Assembly: GCF_021018805.1 (NCBI RefSeq) | Contig: NW_026960611.1 | Coordinates: forward strand, 1,736,001 to 1,800,000 | Reading direction: 5' to 3' | DNA from: Prinia subflava | Taxonomy: Eukaryota > Chordata > Aves > Passeriformes > Cisticolidae | DNA: 64,000 bases | Shown: piece after piece, positions 46,966-57,450 of the stretch | How the letters are laid out: each line of letters starts with the position of its first letter | Position numbering within the stretch: the first letter of the stretch is position 1 | Notes under the pieces: generated by a model | Databases searched by the model: none | What the model saw: the letters and a program-made list of their open reading frames with translations, nothing else | Told to the model about the DNA's origin: nothing | Translations under genes and position numbers: made by a program

Positions 46966-48547
46966 ACAGGACTGATGACGTTGGATCTGCTCTTATGTTT
47001 GTGCACAGAGCTGGGCACCATGATGATTCAGGGCCATAATATATTACTTAAATTCTCTGGAATGTGCATTCTGAGGAAAAGATTTTTCAATTTAGTTCTA
47101 TGGGTCTTCATACCTAACATACCTTTTGATTTGTTATGCATTTTCTTCATGAGAATCAGCATAGCATAACATTGGGTATTTCACAGAAGGCTCCTTTGGA
47201 AATTTAGTGAACTTTCCCTGGAAATTAACTATCTGACAATTGCATCACTCATTTATCAGTATGACAATTGCTTTAAAAAACACTTTATGTAGTTTACTCC
47301 CAAAGTTTGTTCCACAGACTTCCTCACTGTTTTCCCTCAAATTGTTCACCTATGCAGTTAATTACCCCCTCCTGAGAATAGACCTTGCATTACCTTTAAT
47401 GCCTAGCATCTTATTTTTGATCCTCTGAGCAGCTCTTAGACACAGCTCTCCTGAGCATCCTCAGGACCCAGGATCGTGTGCCTGCTCCTTGTGACCAAAA
47501 TGATCCACCACAGACCCTTCCATGGCTTACAGGTCTGCAGAGGTGAGTGAATATGCAGGCTCTTCTGCTTTGGGTTCCCTTCACAGGTGTATTTGAATGT
47601 AGGATGCTTTTGTAGCTGAGTTTTAAGGGGTTTTCACAACAAAAGACAATATATGCCTTCATTTAAGCTAGTCACTTAATTTTTTATTTTTCTCACTGCA
47701 GGTGAGCTCAGTGTCAAACTCTGCAGAGCTACAAAGCCAGAAGAATCCAGGAGGGAAGAGAAAACATGCAGCCATTTATTTGTTCTTCCTACTACACTCA
47801 AGGCTTTGTCTCTTACAGCTTAGCCCAGTGGACAAACCAATCAATATTTATAGACTTAGGGCTAACAAGCTGTCTGTAAAACATCTCAAGTCATAGGATG
47901 TGCAAAACCACCTGAGGAAGGAACAGCATGACCACTCAGATCCAAAATGTAAATGAAATTATTAAAGGGACCTAAGAGACATCCCAGACCTAGCACATAT
48001 GTTGTAAGGCTTCAGATATATTGTACCATTTCTTCTCTGGCTTAAACAGTGGAACAGATGGCTTGTTGGCAGCCTAATGACAACTCTCCACACTTCCAGC
48101 AGCTCTGCCCAGAAAGAGCTGAATAATATCCTCTGACTCTGAAGAGAGCATTTAAAAGTGTGTGCATGTGTCTAAGTCTGACTCATACTCCTATGATTGT
48201 TGGTTGCCCTGCTTGCTTGCCATGCATTGTGCTGTAATTAGTAGCGCTGGAGAACAGAGCTCTAAAGAGTTTTATAATCTTGCTGAAGTGAGTTATTTCC
48301 CTTGGGTAAATGTCACCTTTTGGAAAGAAAACTGCAAAGTTTTCTGGCAGTACATCTTTTACAGTATTAAGACAACACATTGTTTGTCATAAAACAAGCA
48401 CTCTTCCATGTAATGAAAGTCAATAGTGATTTTATTGACCGTAGGGAATAGCAAAGGCAACTGGAACTGAGAACTTTCCAAATGTCATGGTTGGTTGATT
48501 ATCTTCAGGCAGAACATCATTTTAATCTTCATGAGAACTAATGGGAG
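46966..48547. other. Unique sequence, no gene recognised
   Basis: AT-rich; no domain-bearing frame or repeat. Confidence 0.4.
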
Positions 48548-49024
48548 GATACATGTTGGGAAGGATGAAGTAGAGAGGCCTTGTAAATATGATGGTTTAG
48601 ATTCTGGGAGTATGAGACCAACAAGCGAGATAGAAATGAAGGCAAGTTTTGAGATGTAAAATACCAAGCCATCAGCTAGTGAACAATAGTGTGCCTAGCT
48701 GAGGGCAATCTCCCTTGATTAAACAATACCCTCCTGCTTGCCAAAGGTAAAGGGACAGTTCTATTGGCTGTATGTAAATGTTGTGAGATTGGTATCTTGT
48801 ATTACATTGGTTGGTCCAACACAGACTATTCAACTCGGAAAGACATTTATTGTACGGTATTCAGAACCTCCTTCTCTTTTCCCGCTCTCTCCTGGCCTGC
48901 TTTAGCTGTGCCTAGCAGCTACAAGCAAGCCCCCCACAATAAACCACGTGTTCTCTCAGCTGTTTTGCTTACAGAGATACTTTGTTGCCAACTCTGCCAT
49001 CACCGAGAAGCTCTTACAGATACA
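48548..49024 (+). mobile_element. Solo LTR, 465 bp, 6-bp TSD
   Basis: From TGTTGGGAAGG (48554) to GCTCTTACA (49018), flanked by GATACA at 48548-48553 and 49019-49024. Poly(A) signal at 48938-48943. Same family as 32472-33057. Confidence 0.88.
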
Positions 49025-50194
49025 TAACTTCATAGTAGCAGCAGAGCACACAGAAGTTGCACCACACTCTCAATTTGCTGCTTTCAACAACATGCCAGAT
49101 ATGATGAGTGAATCTGCAAAGGCTGAGAGCTCAGGTTGGTTTCCAAAAACATCTCAAAAGCTTTGATATTTAACATGAAAAATGCTTTTTGTCATTCATG
49201 TCTCTTGTGTATATTTAACAGCACAGTTTTGGGTAGAAAGACCAAGGATAGTGTCTTTAGCTCTTAGTAATCCCTGTGACTCAGTAGAGAAATCTATATG
49301 TGGCCACAGAAGGAAGGTTGCTCTGGACAACCATTCCTTTTAGCACAAAGTTTCACGGGCACATACTGCCATGGGCAGGAAAAGATGCATTTCACAAATG
49401 TGCAGCTACCACTCCAATTTTTTTCTCAGAGATCTGTTCTCTACAATAAACTCATATCCACTGGAATTAAGCCAGGAATCTCTGAGCAAAGCTACGCCCT
49501 GACACTGGGAGCACAAACAGTTTTGATGGAGCACTTATAACAGTACACTGGGTCCAGTGACCTCCTAGAAGTCACTGCCTTCAGCTGGGTTAGGGGTCCT
49601 TAACTACTGGCAGGGCAGGTCCCATGTCATTAGACTGTCACACTCACCACTGCCAAGGCCAGCAAAATTAACAACTGCTGGTCAGTACCCAGGGCAATTT
49701 GCACAATACAGCTTTTTGCAGATACTTCTCCCTGTCCAGAGGCAAAAGACATGTCTAAATGGAAGTCAGAAATATGACAGAGGGAAATGCAGATTTGTCT
49801 CAAAGGAGAAGTTTAGACTAACAAAGTTGTGAGGGATAGTTTGCCTTGGCCAGTTTAATCCCTTAAAGGGATCAGCAAGACAATTAAAAAGGAACACAAG
49901 GAGAGAAAATGTGTGACTATGCACAGGGTAAGCTCTGCAGTAGGAGAAAATGGGCAAGACAAGAAATTGGATCAGGATTATGCAGGAATGGAGAGAAAAA
50001 AAATGGAAATAGAAAATTACTATTTCCTACCTATGCAGATATGTAAATTAGGATGAAAATAAGAGCACTATTTTTTTTTTAATTCTTAATCCTACATATG
50101 TGCCTTTTAAGACACCACGCACAAAATAGAGAGTGTATTATTCTCTGAAATGCTTTGAATATAAGCATAAGATAAAGACCTTGTTGATGGAGAT
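49025..50194. other. Unique sequence, no gene recognised
   Basis: Nothing identified on either strand. Confidence 0.4.
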
Positions 50195-50259
50195 GTTACC
50201 ACCTCTCTGGGCCCCATCCTACATCTGTGCCACTCTCTTGCAGAAGAGTGATTTCTTCC

Positions 50260-50720
50260 TGGCCCATCAGAGTTTCCTATGTTGCAGAGGTACCTGTTGG
50301 CTTCCCCATGAGGGGCATTGCTTTGGCTTTGTCATGTCCTTTTTAAAGTGGCAGATCCAGTTAACTTTCCTTTCTATCAGCATTCTCTTTGCCAGATTGA
50401 ATAAAGCCTACTCCCTCATGGTTTCCTTGTCCAAGACATGACCCAGATTGGAGTATACAGTTGGCTTTTACCAGTGTGTGTACACTGCTGGCTCATGTTC
50501 CACTTGATATTCACTGGAACCCCGAGTCTTTGCAGAGCTACTTCCCAGCTAGTTCCCAGCCTGTCCAGGTTCTGTTCCAGATGGAGACTCCGCATTTTTC
50601 TCTGCTGAATTTCATGAAGTTCATGCTGCCAACTCACATGCCTGGAATCTAAACAGCTGTGAAATGAGGGTGTGCAGCCTTGAGAGCACCACTGTCTGGT
50701 CTAAATTCCCTATCACATTT
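50260..50720 (-). mobile_element. Old CR1 LINE fragment
   Basis: The order of phrases ('ctggctcatgttccacttg', 'ttccagatggagactccgca', 'gctgaatttcatgaagttc') mirrors the CR1 ORF2 thumb region read backwards. The minus frame 50416-50637 is only distantly CR1-like (MSQQCTHTGKSQ). Strongly diverged; limits approximate. Confidence 0.6.
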
Positions 50721-51116
50721 ACACTGATTCTGGTCAAAACTCCTAGCAAGCTGAATCCTATCCATCAGAAGAGGAAGTTTAATCTGTTAATATTCTCCTA
50801 ATGTATAATCCTGTAAGTTTGGGCCATTATGCTTTCAAAAGGCTGCAGGACAACAGGCTGAAGCCAGAAAATTGCTGATAGAGGTATGAGCCATAAAAAT
50901 TACAGTTATAAGTATAAACCAGATAAGCTAATGGTGTAATATAGAGAAGAAGTGAAGCAACAGCTCTGCCCAGCCTTTAAGAATGACAATGCAAAATCTT
51001 CACAAAGTAGTTTGAGCAAGACAGAGAGCTGAGAATTGTCTTCTAGGAGCCAGGGTTGGCCAGGAAATAGCTCTCTCAAATGCAGCAAGAGAGCAGGAAA
51101 TCCACTTCAGTGCTGA

Positions 51117-51766
51117 GGGTTTGTAAGAGTCGCTCTGAAAATCCCTCATCTGCCTCACGACTGTCAGAGGCTGAGACCCCCATAGACCCTGGGCCACAGC
51201 ACAGCACAGGAGAGATCCAAGTTTCTCCCTGCAGCTGTTGTTACTGGACCAAGATGCCCTCCTCAAGGACCCGTGCATGAAACAATGGGGGACGGTTATG
51301 GTTTCTGGGCCGTGTTTGCGGAGGGGTGTTTCTGTACCGACCATACTTGGTGAGGTCCGAGCTGCACCGCTCCCTCTATTGTGAGGAAACACCTGTAATG
51401 CCCACAAGACCTCCCCCCCTTCCTGGCATCTTGCCCTTCGCTTCGAAAAGAACAACCCCACCAAAAGAGCAGGCTTCTGAGGCCTCCCCGGCAGACACGA
51501 CGGCTCCATTGGCCTGTGCGCTACAAGGACTGCGAAGCTGGTCTTGGCTTCCAGCGTCACGAGGACTCTCGTCTGTTCAGTCAGTAGCTATTACCCCTCC
51601 TTTTCCCCTTTTCTCTCTCTCTCCTTTTCCCTTCTCTACTATCGCATAATTGTGTGTATCAATAAATATACAATTGATTTTACTTGAACTAAGTTATCAT
51701 TGCCTCTTTTTGCACTCTGAAATCAAAACGAACCATCACGACCATCCTTTGGCTCGTGACAGGGTT
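51117..51766 (+). mobile_element. Solo LTR, 640 bp, 5-bp TSD
   Basis: From TGTAAGAGTCG (51122) to CTCGTGACA (51761), flanked by GGGTT at 51117-51121 and 51762-51766. Poly(A) signal at 51661-51666. Same family as 9244-9963, in the opposite orientation. The minus-strand frame of 186 codons across it is a shadow. Confidence 0.88.
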
Positions 51767-53730
51767 CCCAGCAGGTCTGACAAAAGGCAAGACGTGATTG
51801 TACATATGTCCCATTCAGTTCCTTGTCCATGTACTCTTTTGTGTCTATGACCTTTCCCACTCCATTGTTCTCAACCTGGTTTATACATCAGATGTCCTTG
51901 TCTGGATAAATCCATAAGCCTCTCCCTTGTACACTGTAACTGAGACTCTGAAATGTAGTCCTTCAAACATGTGGCATTTGAATTTTTCTTTTTCTTTTTT
52001 TTTTTTTCTTTTTTTTCTTTTTTTGAGCTATAAAAAATGTGCACTTTTAAATAGGCCATTGAATTACTTTACAACCCAACTCGTTTGGCAGAGTCTTACA
52101 ATTTCCCTCTGCCCATTTCAATAGGAAAAGATGATTTCAGAATCAACTCGCTTATTTTATTTTCAAATATGAAAATGTGCCTCGTGGAGTTGATTATTAT
52201 TATAAATTGAGCTTCTAAATATCTTTTGCTGTGGTGACTTCTCTCCCTTGACACCCCTTTCTGCCCCCTCCATACCACTCCCTTTTTCTGCCATTCCAGT
52301 TTATTGAAATTCATTTTTCAATTGGGAATTCCAGTATTTCACAACAAGACTTTTTATCTTTCTCTTTATTGTCACTTCCTTTGAAACCTCCTCCTCTGGT
52401 GATTTTATCAGTCTCCCACTTAGTCACCTTCTCTCTGCTTTTCTCAGATCTCCTTGTTTTCTTTATTCACATTCAAATGTTCATGATTTCTGATTGCCTT
52501 AATTAAATATCCTGCTCAAGCAGGGTATTTAAGCAGTCCAGATGCTTCTTGCTTTTTGAAGAACATTTGCAACAGAGCTGGTGGAACCTGTTTACAAATT
52601 AACTCTTATTCTTGCTTTTACAACAATTACATCTTGTTTACTTGCTTTAAAACATCCATATTGCACTGCTCTGAAAAGAACAATATGATCAGATGAGAAC
52701 AGCTTGGGTTTACAGTCTTTTCCTACACAATATCATGCCATGAGCTATCAGATAGCAGAAAATCAAGAGTTACAAGAAGTCAAATTTTGAAACTTTTAGT
52801 TGCATTCCTCACATAAATCCAGACAGTTTCGCTGATGGTTTATTGCTGAAGGACATATATTATTTCAGGCAGATTCTGGCTTTAAACAAAGATGTCCAGG
52901 AATTCAGTAGACCTACTGCTTTTATCTCCATCTGTTGAGCAATCTGCCCTCTGCCCATTGAAAAAAAAACGAAGAAATTGCATAAGACAAGAAAACTTGC
53001 ATAAAAAAAAAAAAAAAAGAAAAGAAAAAAACCCAAGTGTTTTCATTTTCCCTCTGAAAGGTTTCATTTAGAAATTTGGCTGAAATGGTATTTATTATTA
53101 GAGAATTAATAGGCACTTAGAAACAGATTTTTGATCAAGTAAAACATTCTGCATCAGCATGTATATTACGACATCTAGTTGAAAAGAAATGTGTTTGTAA
53201 GGAAATGCCTCACTTTTCAATCTGATTACTGAACCAACTATTTTCACTGCTCTGCAGAATGGTGAGCACCTAAGATATTTGCTATTTTACAACAGAAAGA
53301 GAAGACTGTACCAGTGTTATCTGAAATGATTGTCTTGATCTCACATTTTGTAAAGTTATGGGAATTTTCACATCGAATTGTCTCCTTCTCAAAATCACAC
53401 ATATATATCTTTGCATCTGTTCCAGCTCATTTAACTGAGATCAGCTTTCTAATCTAAGATAACAAATTCATGCCAGGAAAGCTAATGATTCAACCTGCTG
53501 ACAAATTCCATAGATTTTGGCCATAGACCCCTTTGCTCAGAGAGAGCTAAACCCATCCACGGTTATACAGAAAGAAATAAGAGGTTGTGTAAAAGAGCTC
53601 AGATTGTTATATTCTAACTTTTATTTAAAGCTTTACTAAAATCAGTTCCCAATGCTATACACACTTCTGGATTAGCTCCTAACTAGTAAAAAACCAAGCA
53701 AGCAAACAAACAAAAGTCCTAGAAAACCCT
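51767..53730. other. Unique AT-rich sequence, no gene recognised
   Basis: It contains a T-rich tract at 51985-52025 and an A-rich tract at 53004-53030. No gene or repeat recognised. Confidence 0.4.
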
Positions 53731-54202
53731 GATGGAGTCAGGAATACGACCTGACACCCTGTTGGCCAGGGTGATGGAAGCAGTCCAAATAAGTCCTCCT
53801 AGAGTGACAGATGTGGTTCTGTTGGAGTAGAGATGATCCTGAAGTGGCGGTGAGATGAGTCTGGTCTTCCTCTGAGAATCCAGTGGAAAAGAGGATGCTC
53901 TGCTGTTCTGAATCTCAGGTTTTATCCAGGTAGGAATGCTTGGCTCCTCCCACTGGGTGGAGCATCTCACAATGGAATGATTTAATTTTATCAGTCATGT
54001 GGTGAGCCTTAATGGCTCATTAACAGCAGATATCCCCCTGGAGGGAGGATGGGTCATGGAAGAGATAAGGAAAATTGCGCTCCCTGGTTTTAACAGCTGG
54101 CCCATTAAAAGAAAGCACCTACCCCCTCCACCCCAGAGTTATGAGGAATGAGTTATACAAGAGATAAAGAAAAACACCTCACCAACTGGTTTCAACAGAT
54201 GA
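53731..54202 (-). mobile_element. Solo LTR, about 460 bp, 5-bp TSD with one mismatch
   Basis: On the minus strand it begins TGTTGAAACCAG (54197) and ends near 53736. Flanks GATGG (53731-53735) and GATGA (54198-54202) fit a decayed 5-bp TSD. The same family reappears on the plus strand at 63593-64000. Confidence 0.7.
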
Positions 54203-54836
54203 CAAACAGAATACACATTTTTAGTTAGATATTAAAACCCAAGACAATAGGCTGGATAATTTTATGGCAAATAATAGCATTTGTAGCTATAGCTGTTGGA
54301 TACAGTGGGAGTAGCAGGTGATGATTTTCACAGTGCACACTGCTAGCAGCAGGAGCAGCCAAGCCATGTTTTTCTCTCTGGGTTCTTTCAAGAGAAAATG
54401 CTGGTCTTTCCTCTTACCCTTGTCAGCCTGAGGTGTGCAGTGCACTAAGATCAGCCCACTCCTCCATCTAGCCTGAGGAAAGCAGCTCATTCTTCATGTT
54501 TGCTCTGGGAAAGGAACGTCAGGCAAAAGCTCTGGCTGGGCTGGTAAAGTTTGGACCATTCTGAGAATGTGTGTTGGGCACAACTTCAGGAGGCTGGTGA
54601 AAGTTCATCTTCTGTATGTAAAGATGTCCTGGCAGGAGCTGACAGCACAACTCAGACTCAGGATCTTGATGGGTCTTTTGGAGAGCTGAACCATCAGCTT
54701 CTGAGGAAAATCCAAGAAATCCTGCGGTGGCCAGGTAAGCTCCCAGTGGGGGGATTTCTTCCTAATCTTCATCAAAAGTAAATAAGCTCCAGTTCCTCAT
54801 CCTGACAGACACATTGTATGTCTTTGGGAGGCATCT
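54203..54836. other. Unique sequence upstream of the provirus
   Basis: Nothing recognised; short frames only. Confidence 0.4.
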
Positions 54837-54840
54837 AGGA

Positions 54841-55233
54841 TGATGCCTTAGGGCTGGGTTTTTCTGTTTTGTCTGATAGCACTGAGTGGTGCTAGGATCT
54901 TCACAGGGTGATGGGGGTAGGGCAGTCTTGTTCAAGGACATTGTCTCCAAGCTCCAGGCCCGAGCATAAACAACCTGGAAGAGAAGGGCAGGTCGAGAGG
55001 AGGGTGTTCGGTGATTCGGGGTTATTGATTGGATGGTGCATTGCTATATGCAAATGAATGGAAACTTGTAAAAGGGGTAAGATCTGGGGACAAGCCCCTT
55101 TTTTGTCTCCATCTTGGAAATATTCGGGCTGGGCCACTTCTGTGGGTCTGGAGACGCAAGGGCATGGGCTTGAATAAACACTCATTTTGTTCCTTTCACT
55201 CTGTCTAGCCTCTGTTTCAGCCTCAAGGCATCA
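54841..55233 (+). repeat. 5' LTR of the env-less provirus
   Basis: TGATGCCTTAG...AAGGCATCA, an inverted terminal repeat of 8 bases or so (TGATGCCTT/AAGGCATCA). Poly(A) signal at 55173-55178. It differs from the 3' LTR near 54888 (G for A) and at two neighbouring bases near 55033 (TG for CA). Confidence 0.95.
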
Positions 55234-55239
55234 TCTTTC

Positions 55240-55257
55240 TGGCGACTCCGCCGGGAC
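55240..55257 (+). promoter_or_regulatory. Primer-binding site, tRNA-Arg(UCU)
   Basis: TGGCGACTCCGCCGGGAC, six bases from the LTR. It is an 18-of-18 complement of the 3' end of vertebrate tRNA-Arg(UCU) including CCA, as I remember that tRNA. tRNA-Pro is more usual in gammaretroviruses. Confidence 0.85.
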
Positions 55258-55446
55258 GGGGGAGGCGACTGGGAAATCTTCTGTGGACAGAAAGAAGACA
55301 GCCCCCCCCCCCCCCCCCCCCCCGCCTTCACCCTGCCAGCAGAGGTCCAGAAGTGCCGGAGCCAAGAACCTTTGAAACAGAGGCACGTGAGTGAATAAAG
55401 GGGGGTACCAGAAATATTTGTTTTGTTCTTTGTTGTGAATATCAGA
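55258..55446 (+). other. Short leader with poly(C) tract
   Basis: Only about 190 bases separate the primer site from the gag start. A run of about 21 C stands at 55303-55323. A splice donor or packaging hairpin was not identified with confidence. Confidence 0.6.
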
Positions 55447-57396
55447 ATGGGCTGTGTGTTCTCTGGCGAAGGGAATAATGATATCATCCCGAGAGATAGC
55501 CCTCTGGGATTGATAATGAAAAATTGGGTGTATTTGGTCGGGGAGGAATCGGGCCTTTCCATGCCTAAGCTTATTAGGCTGTCGGAGAGGATGTGGCCGA
55601 CGTATCAATTAGATAATGGAAAGACATGGCCTAGATTTGGGAGTGCAGATCCAAAATTGATATCAGATTTGATGTCCTGCCTGCGCTGGGACAGGGCTTT
55701 TGAGGAGTTAAAATATGCTCGGCTCTTTATGGTGTTGGCTTGCGAACAGGACTTGGGTGATAAGAAAGAAAATATATTGGTCTTGGAGGGTAAAAAGAAA
55801 AAACTGACCATTAACAACATGTATAGGAACCCAGAGGAGGCAGAGACCGATCTGATTGCACCTGCCATGAGGGCAGGGCCGGTCCCAGCCGCGCTTGCAG
55901 CAGGCTCGGGCCAAGGGGCGGCCCCTTCCCCGCCGTCCCTTCAGTCACCGTCGCGAGGGGGGGCGGCGGGGGGGCGGGCGGCTCGGGTCAGGCCCCGGTC
56001 GGTGAAGAGGGAGGAAGGCGCAGACCGGCAGCGACGGGCACCGTCCCTGTCGCCACCTCCTTCGCCGCCCCAAGGGGCGGGGAAAGGGGGGAGAGGCTGT
56101 GGGGCTGTGCAGCCGCCCAGGGAAGGGGGGCGGAGGGATAGAGCCTTTCACGGAGAGAGCAGGGAGGGAACTTTCCGAAGGGGGAGGGGTGCCTCCCCCG
56201 TCCTCAGGCCTGTGAGTTACTATAGCAACCCCGAAGGCCAAGGAGCTGCCTCCGGGGAAGATACCTTCAAGGACAGCAGACACGCAGCACAGAGGGTTTG
56301 CCGGAGCAAGTCTTGTGTGACTCTTTCCAGAATTGGGACTAGCCGAGCTGGGCAACTTGTTACAACCGAGTCTGACAGCTCTGAGGGGGAAGAAACTGAG
56401 GACGAAACTGATGAGATCAGTGCTGCCCCAAATAGGCGAAGGAAGGGAAAGATAGCAAGAAGAGCGATTAGAGGGCGGAGCCCAATTGCCCGACGTACTA
56501 GGAAAAAGGAAAGACAGCCAGTTCTGCAAGCTCCGCTGAGACAAGCTGTCGGTAATCAAGGGCCAGTATATGTGAAGGTCCCATACTCCCTCATAGAGTT
56601 AGAACAGTGGAAAACCACTGTGGGGAAGTATAAGGAGAACCCAGATAAAGTAGCACAACTAGTAGAGCGAGCTGTTAACTCCCAAAATCCTGATTGGGTT
56701 GATTTGAATTCTATGTTAGACACATTACTTGATCCTACTGAGAGATGAATGGTTAATAAGGCAATTACTACTTTCGTGGAAGGGGGCATAGCTAGTGGAC
56801 TGCTTCAAGGTACTGTCACTCAGATATTTCCGCTTGAAAACCCAGAGTGGGATCCGAATGTACCAGGACAGATGGAAAGGTTAAAACGATACCAAAACCT
56901 TGTGGTATATGGGTTGAAGCATGGTGTCCCTAAAGCTATAAATTGGTCAAAACTTTATGAAGTGAGGCAAAATTATGATGAATCACCTACTGATTTTTTA
57001 AACAGGTTAAGAGAAACTGCCATCAAATATACTGATCTAGACCCTGAATCAGGTGATGGGAAAGCACATCTGGTTTTGCTGTCTATGGGTCAAGCTACAA
57101 ATGATATAAGAAGAAAACTGCAAAAGATAGAGGGAGTTCGAGATCTAGATAAACTTCTAGAAGTGGCCTGGAAAGTGTTTCGAGATAGAGGTCCAAGTGA
57201 GAGAGGCCAATTTCAACCTGGTAAGAAGGCAACTCAGGAAAAGCCATCCAAGAAAGCTCCCCCTGCAGAGAAAGACCAGTGTGCATATTGTAAGAATTTG
57301 GGGCACTGGAAAAAGGACTGCCCAGTGTTGAAAGGAAAATCCTCAGTCCCCCAACTCCCAGTAGTACAAACTTCAAGCGGCTCAGGATCTGAATGA
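55447..57396 (+). pseudogene. gag: gag, one premature stop
   Basis: Gag builds the virus core. I place the start at 55447 because MGCVFSGEG has the N-terminal glycine needed for myristoylation; an in-frame ATG at 55423 lies upstream. Matrix occupies about residues 1-130 (KNWVYLVGEESG, KLIRLSERMWPTYQ). A GC-rich P/G/R linker follows to about residue 300, with a CpG-rich composition unlike its surroundings, then the capsid: YVKVPYSLIELEQWKTTVGK, then a major homology region (QNYDESPTDFLNRLRETAIK). Nucleocapsid has one knuckle, CAYCKNLGHWKKDC, at 57280-57321. An in-frame TGA at 56746-56748 cuts capsid after 433 codons; the remaining 215 codons are open to the natural UGA at 57394-57396. Family: gammaretroviral p30-type Gag. 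Confidence 0.93.
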
Positions 57397-57450
57397 TGGG
57401 GACCGAGGGTTAACCCCCCAGCAGAACCCTCGGTTATAGCTAAGCTGGGG
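57394..57450 (+). promoter_or_regulatory. gag-pol readthrough signal: UGA plus H-type pseudoknot
   Basis: Gag ends in UGA at 57394-57396 and the same frame continues into protease. After a 6-base spacer, CCGAGGGTT (57403-57411) pairs perfectly with AACCCTCGG (57425-57433). The loop bases CCCCAG (57416-57421) pair with CTGGGG (57445-57450). This is the H-type pseudoknot shape that promotes stop-codon readthrough in gammaretroviruses. The stop there is usually UAG; here it is UGA. Confidence 0.8.

Noticed and set aside
51000..51560. 186-codon minus-strand frame
   Set aside because: It overlaps the solo LTR 51122-51761, which is defined by ends, TSD and poly(A) signal on the other strand.
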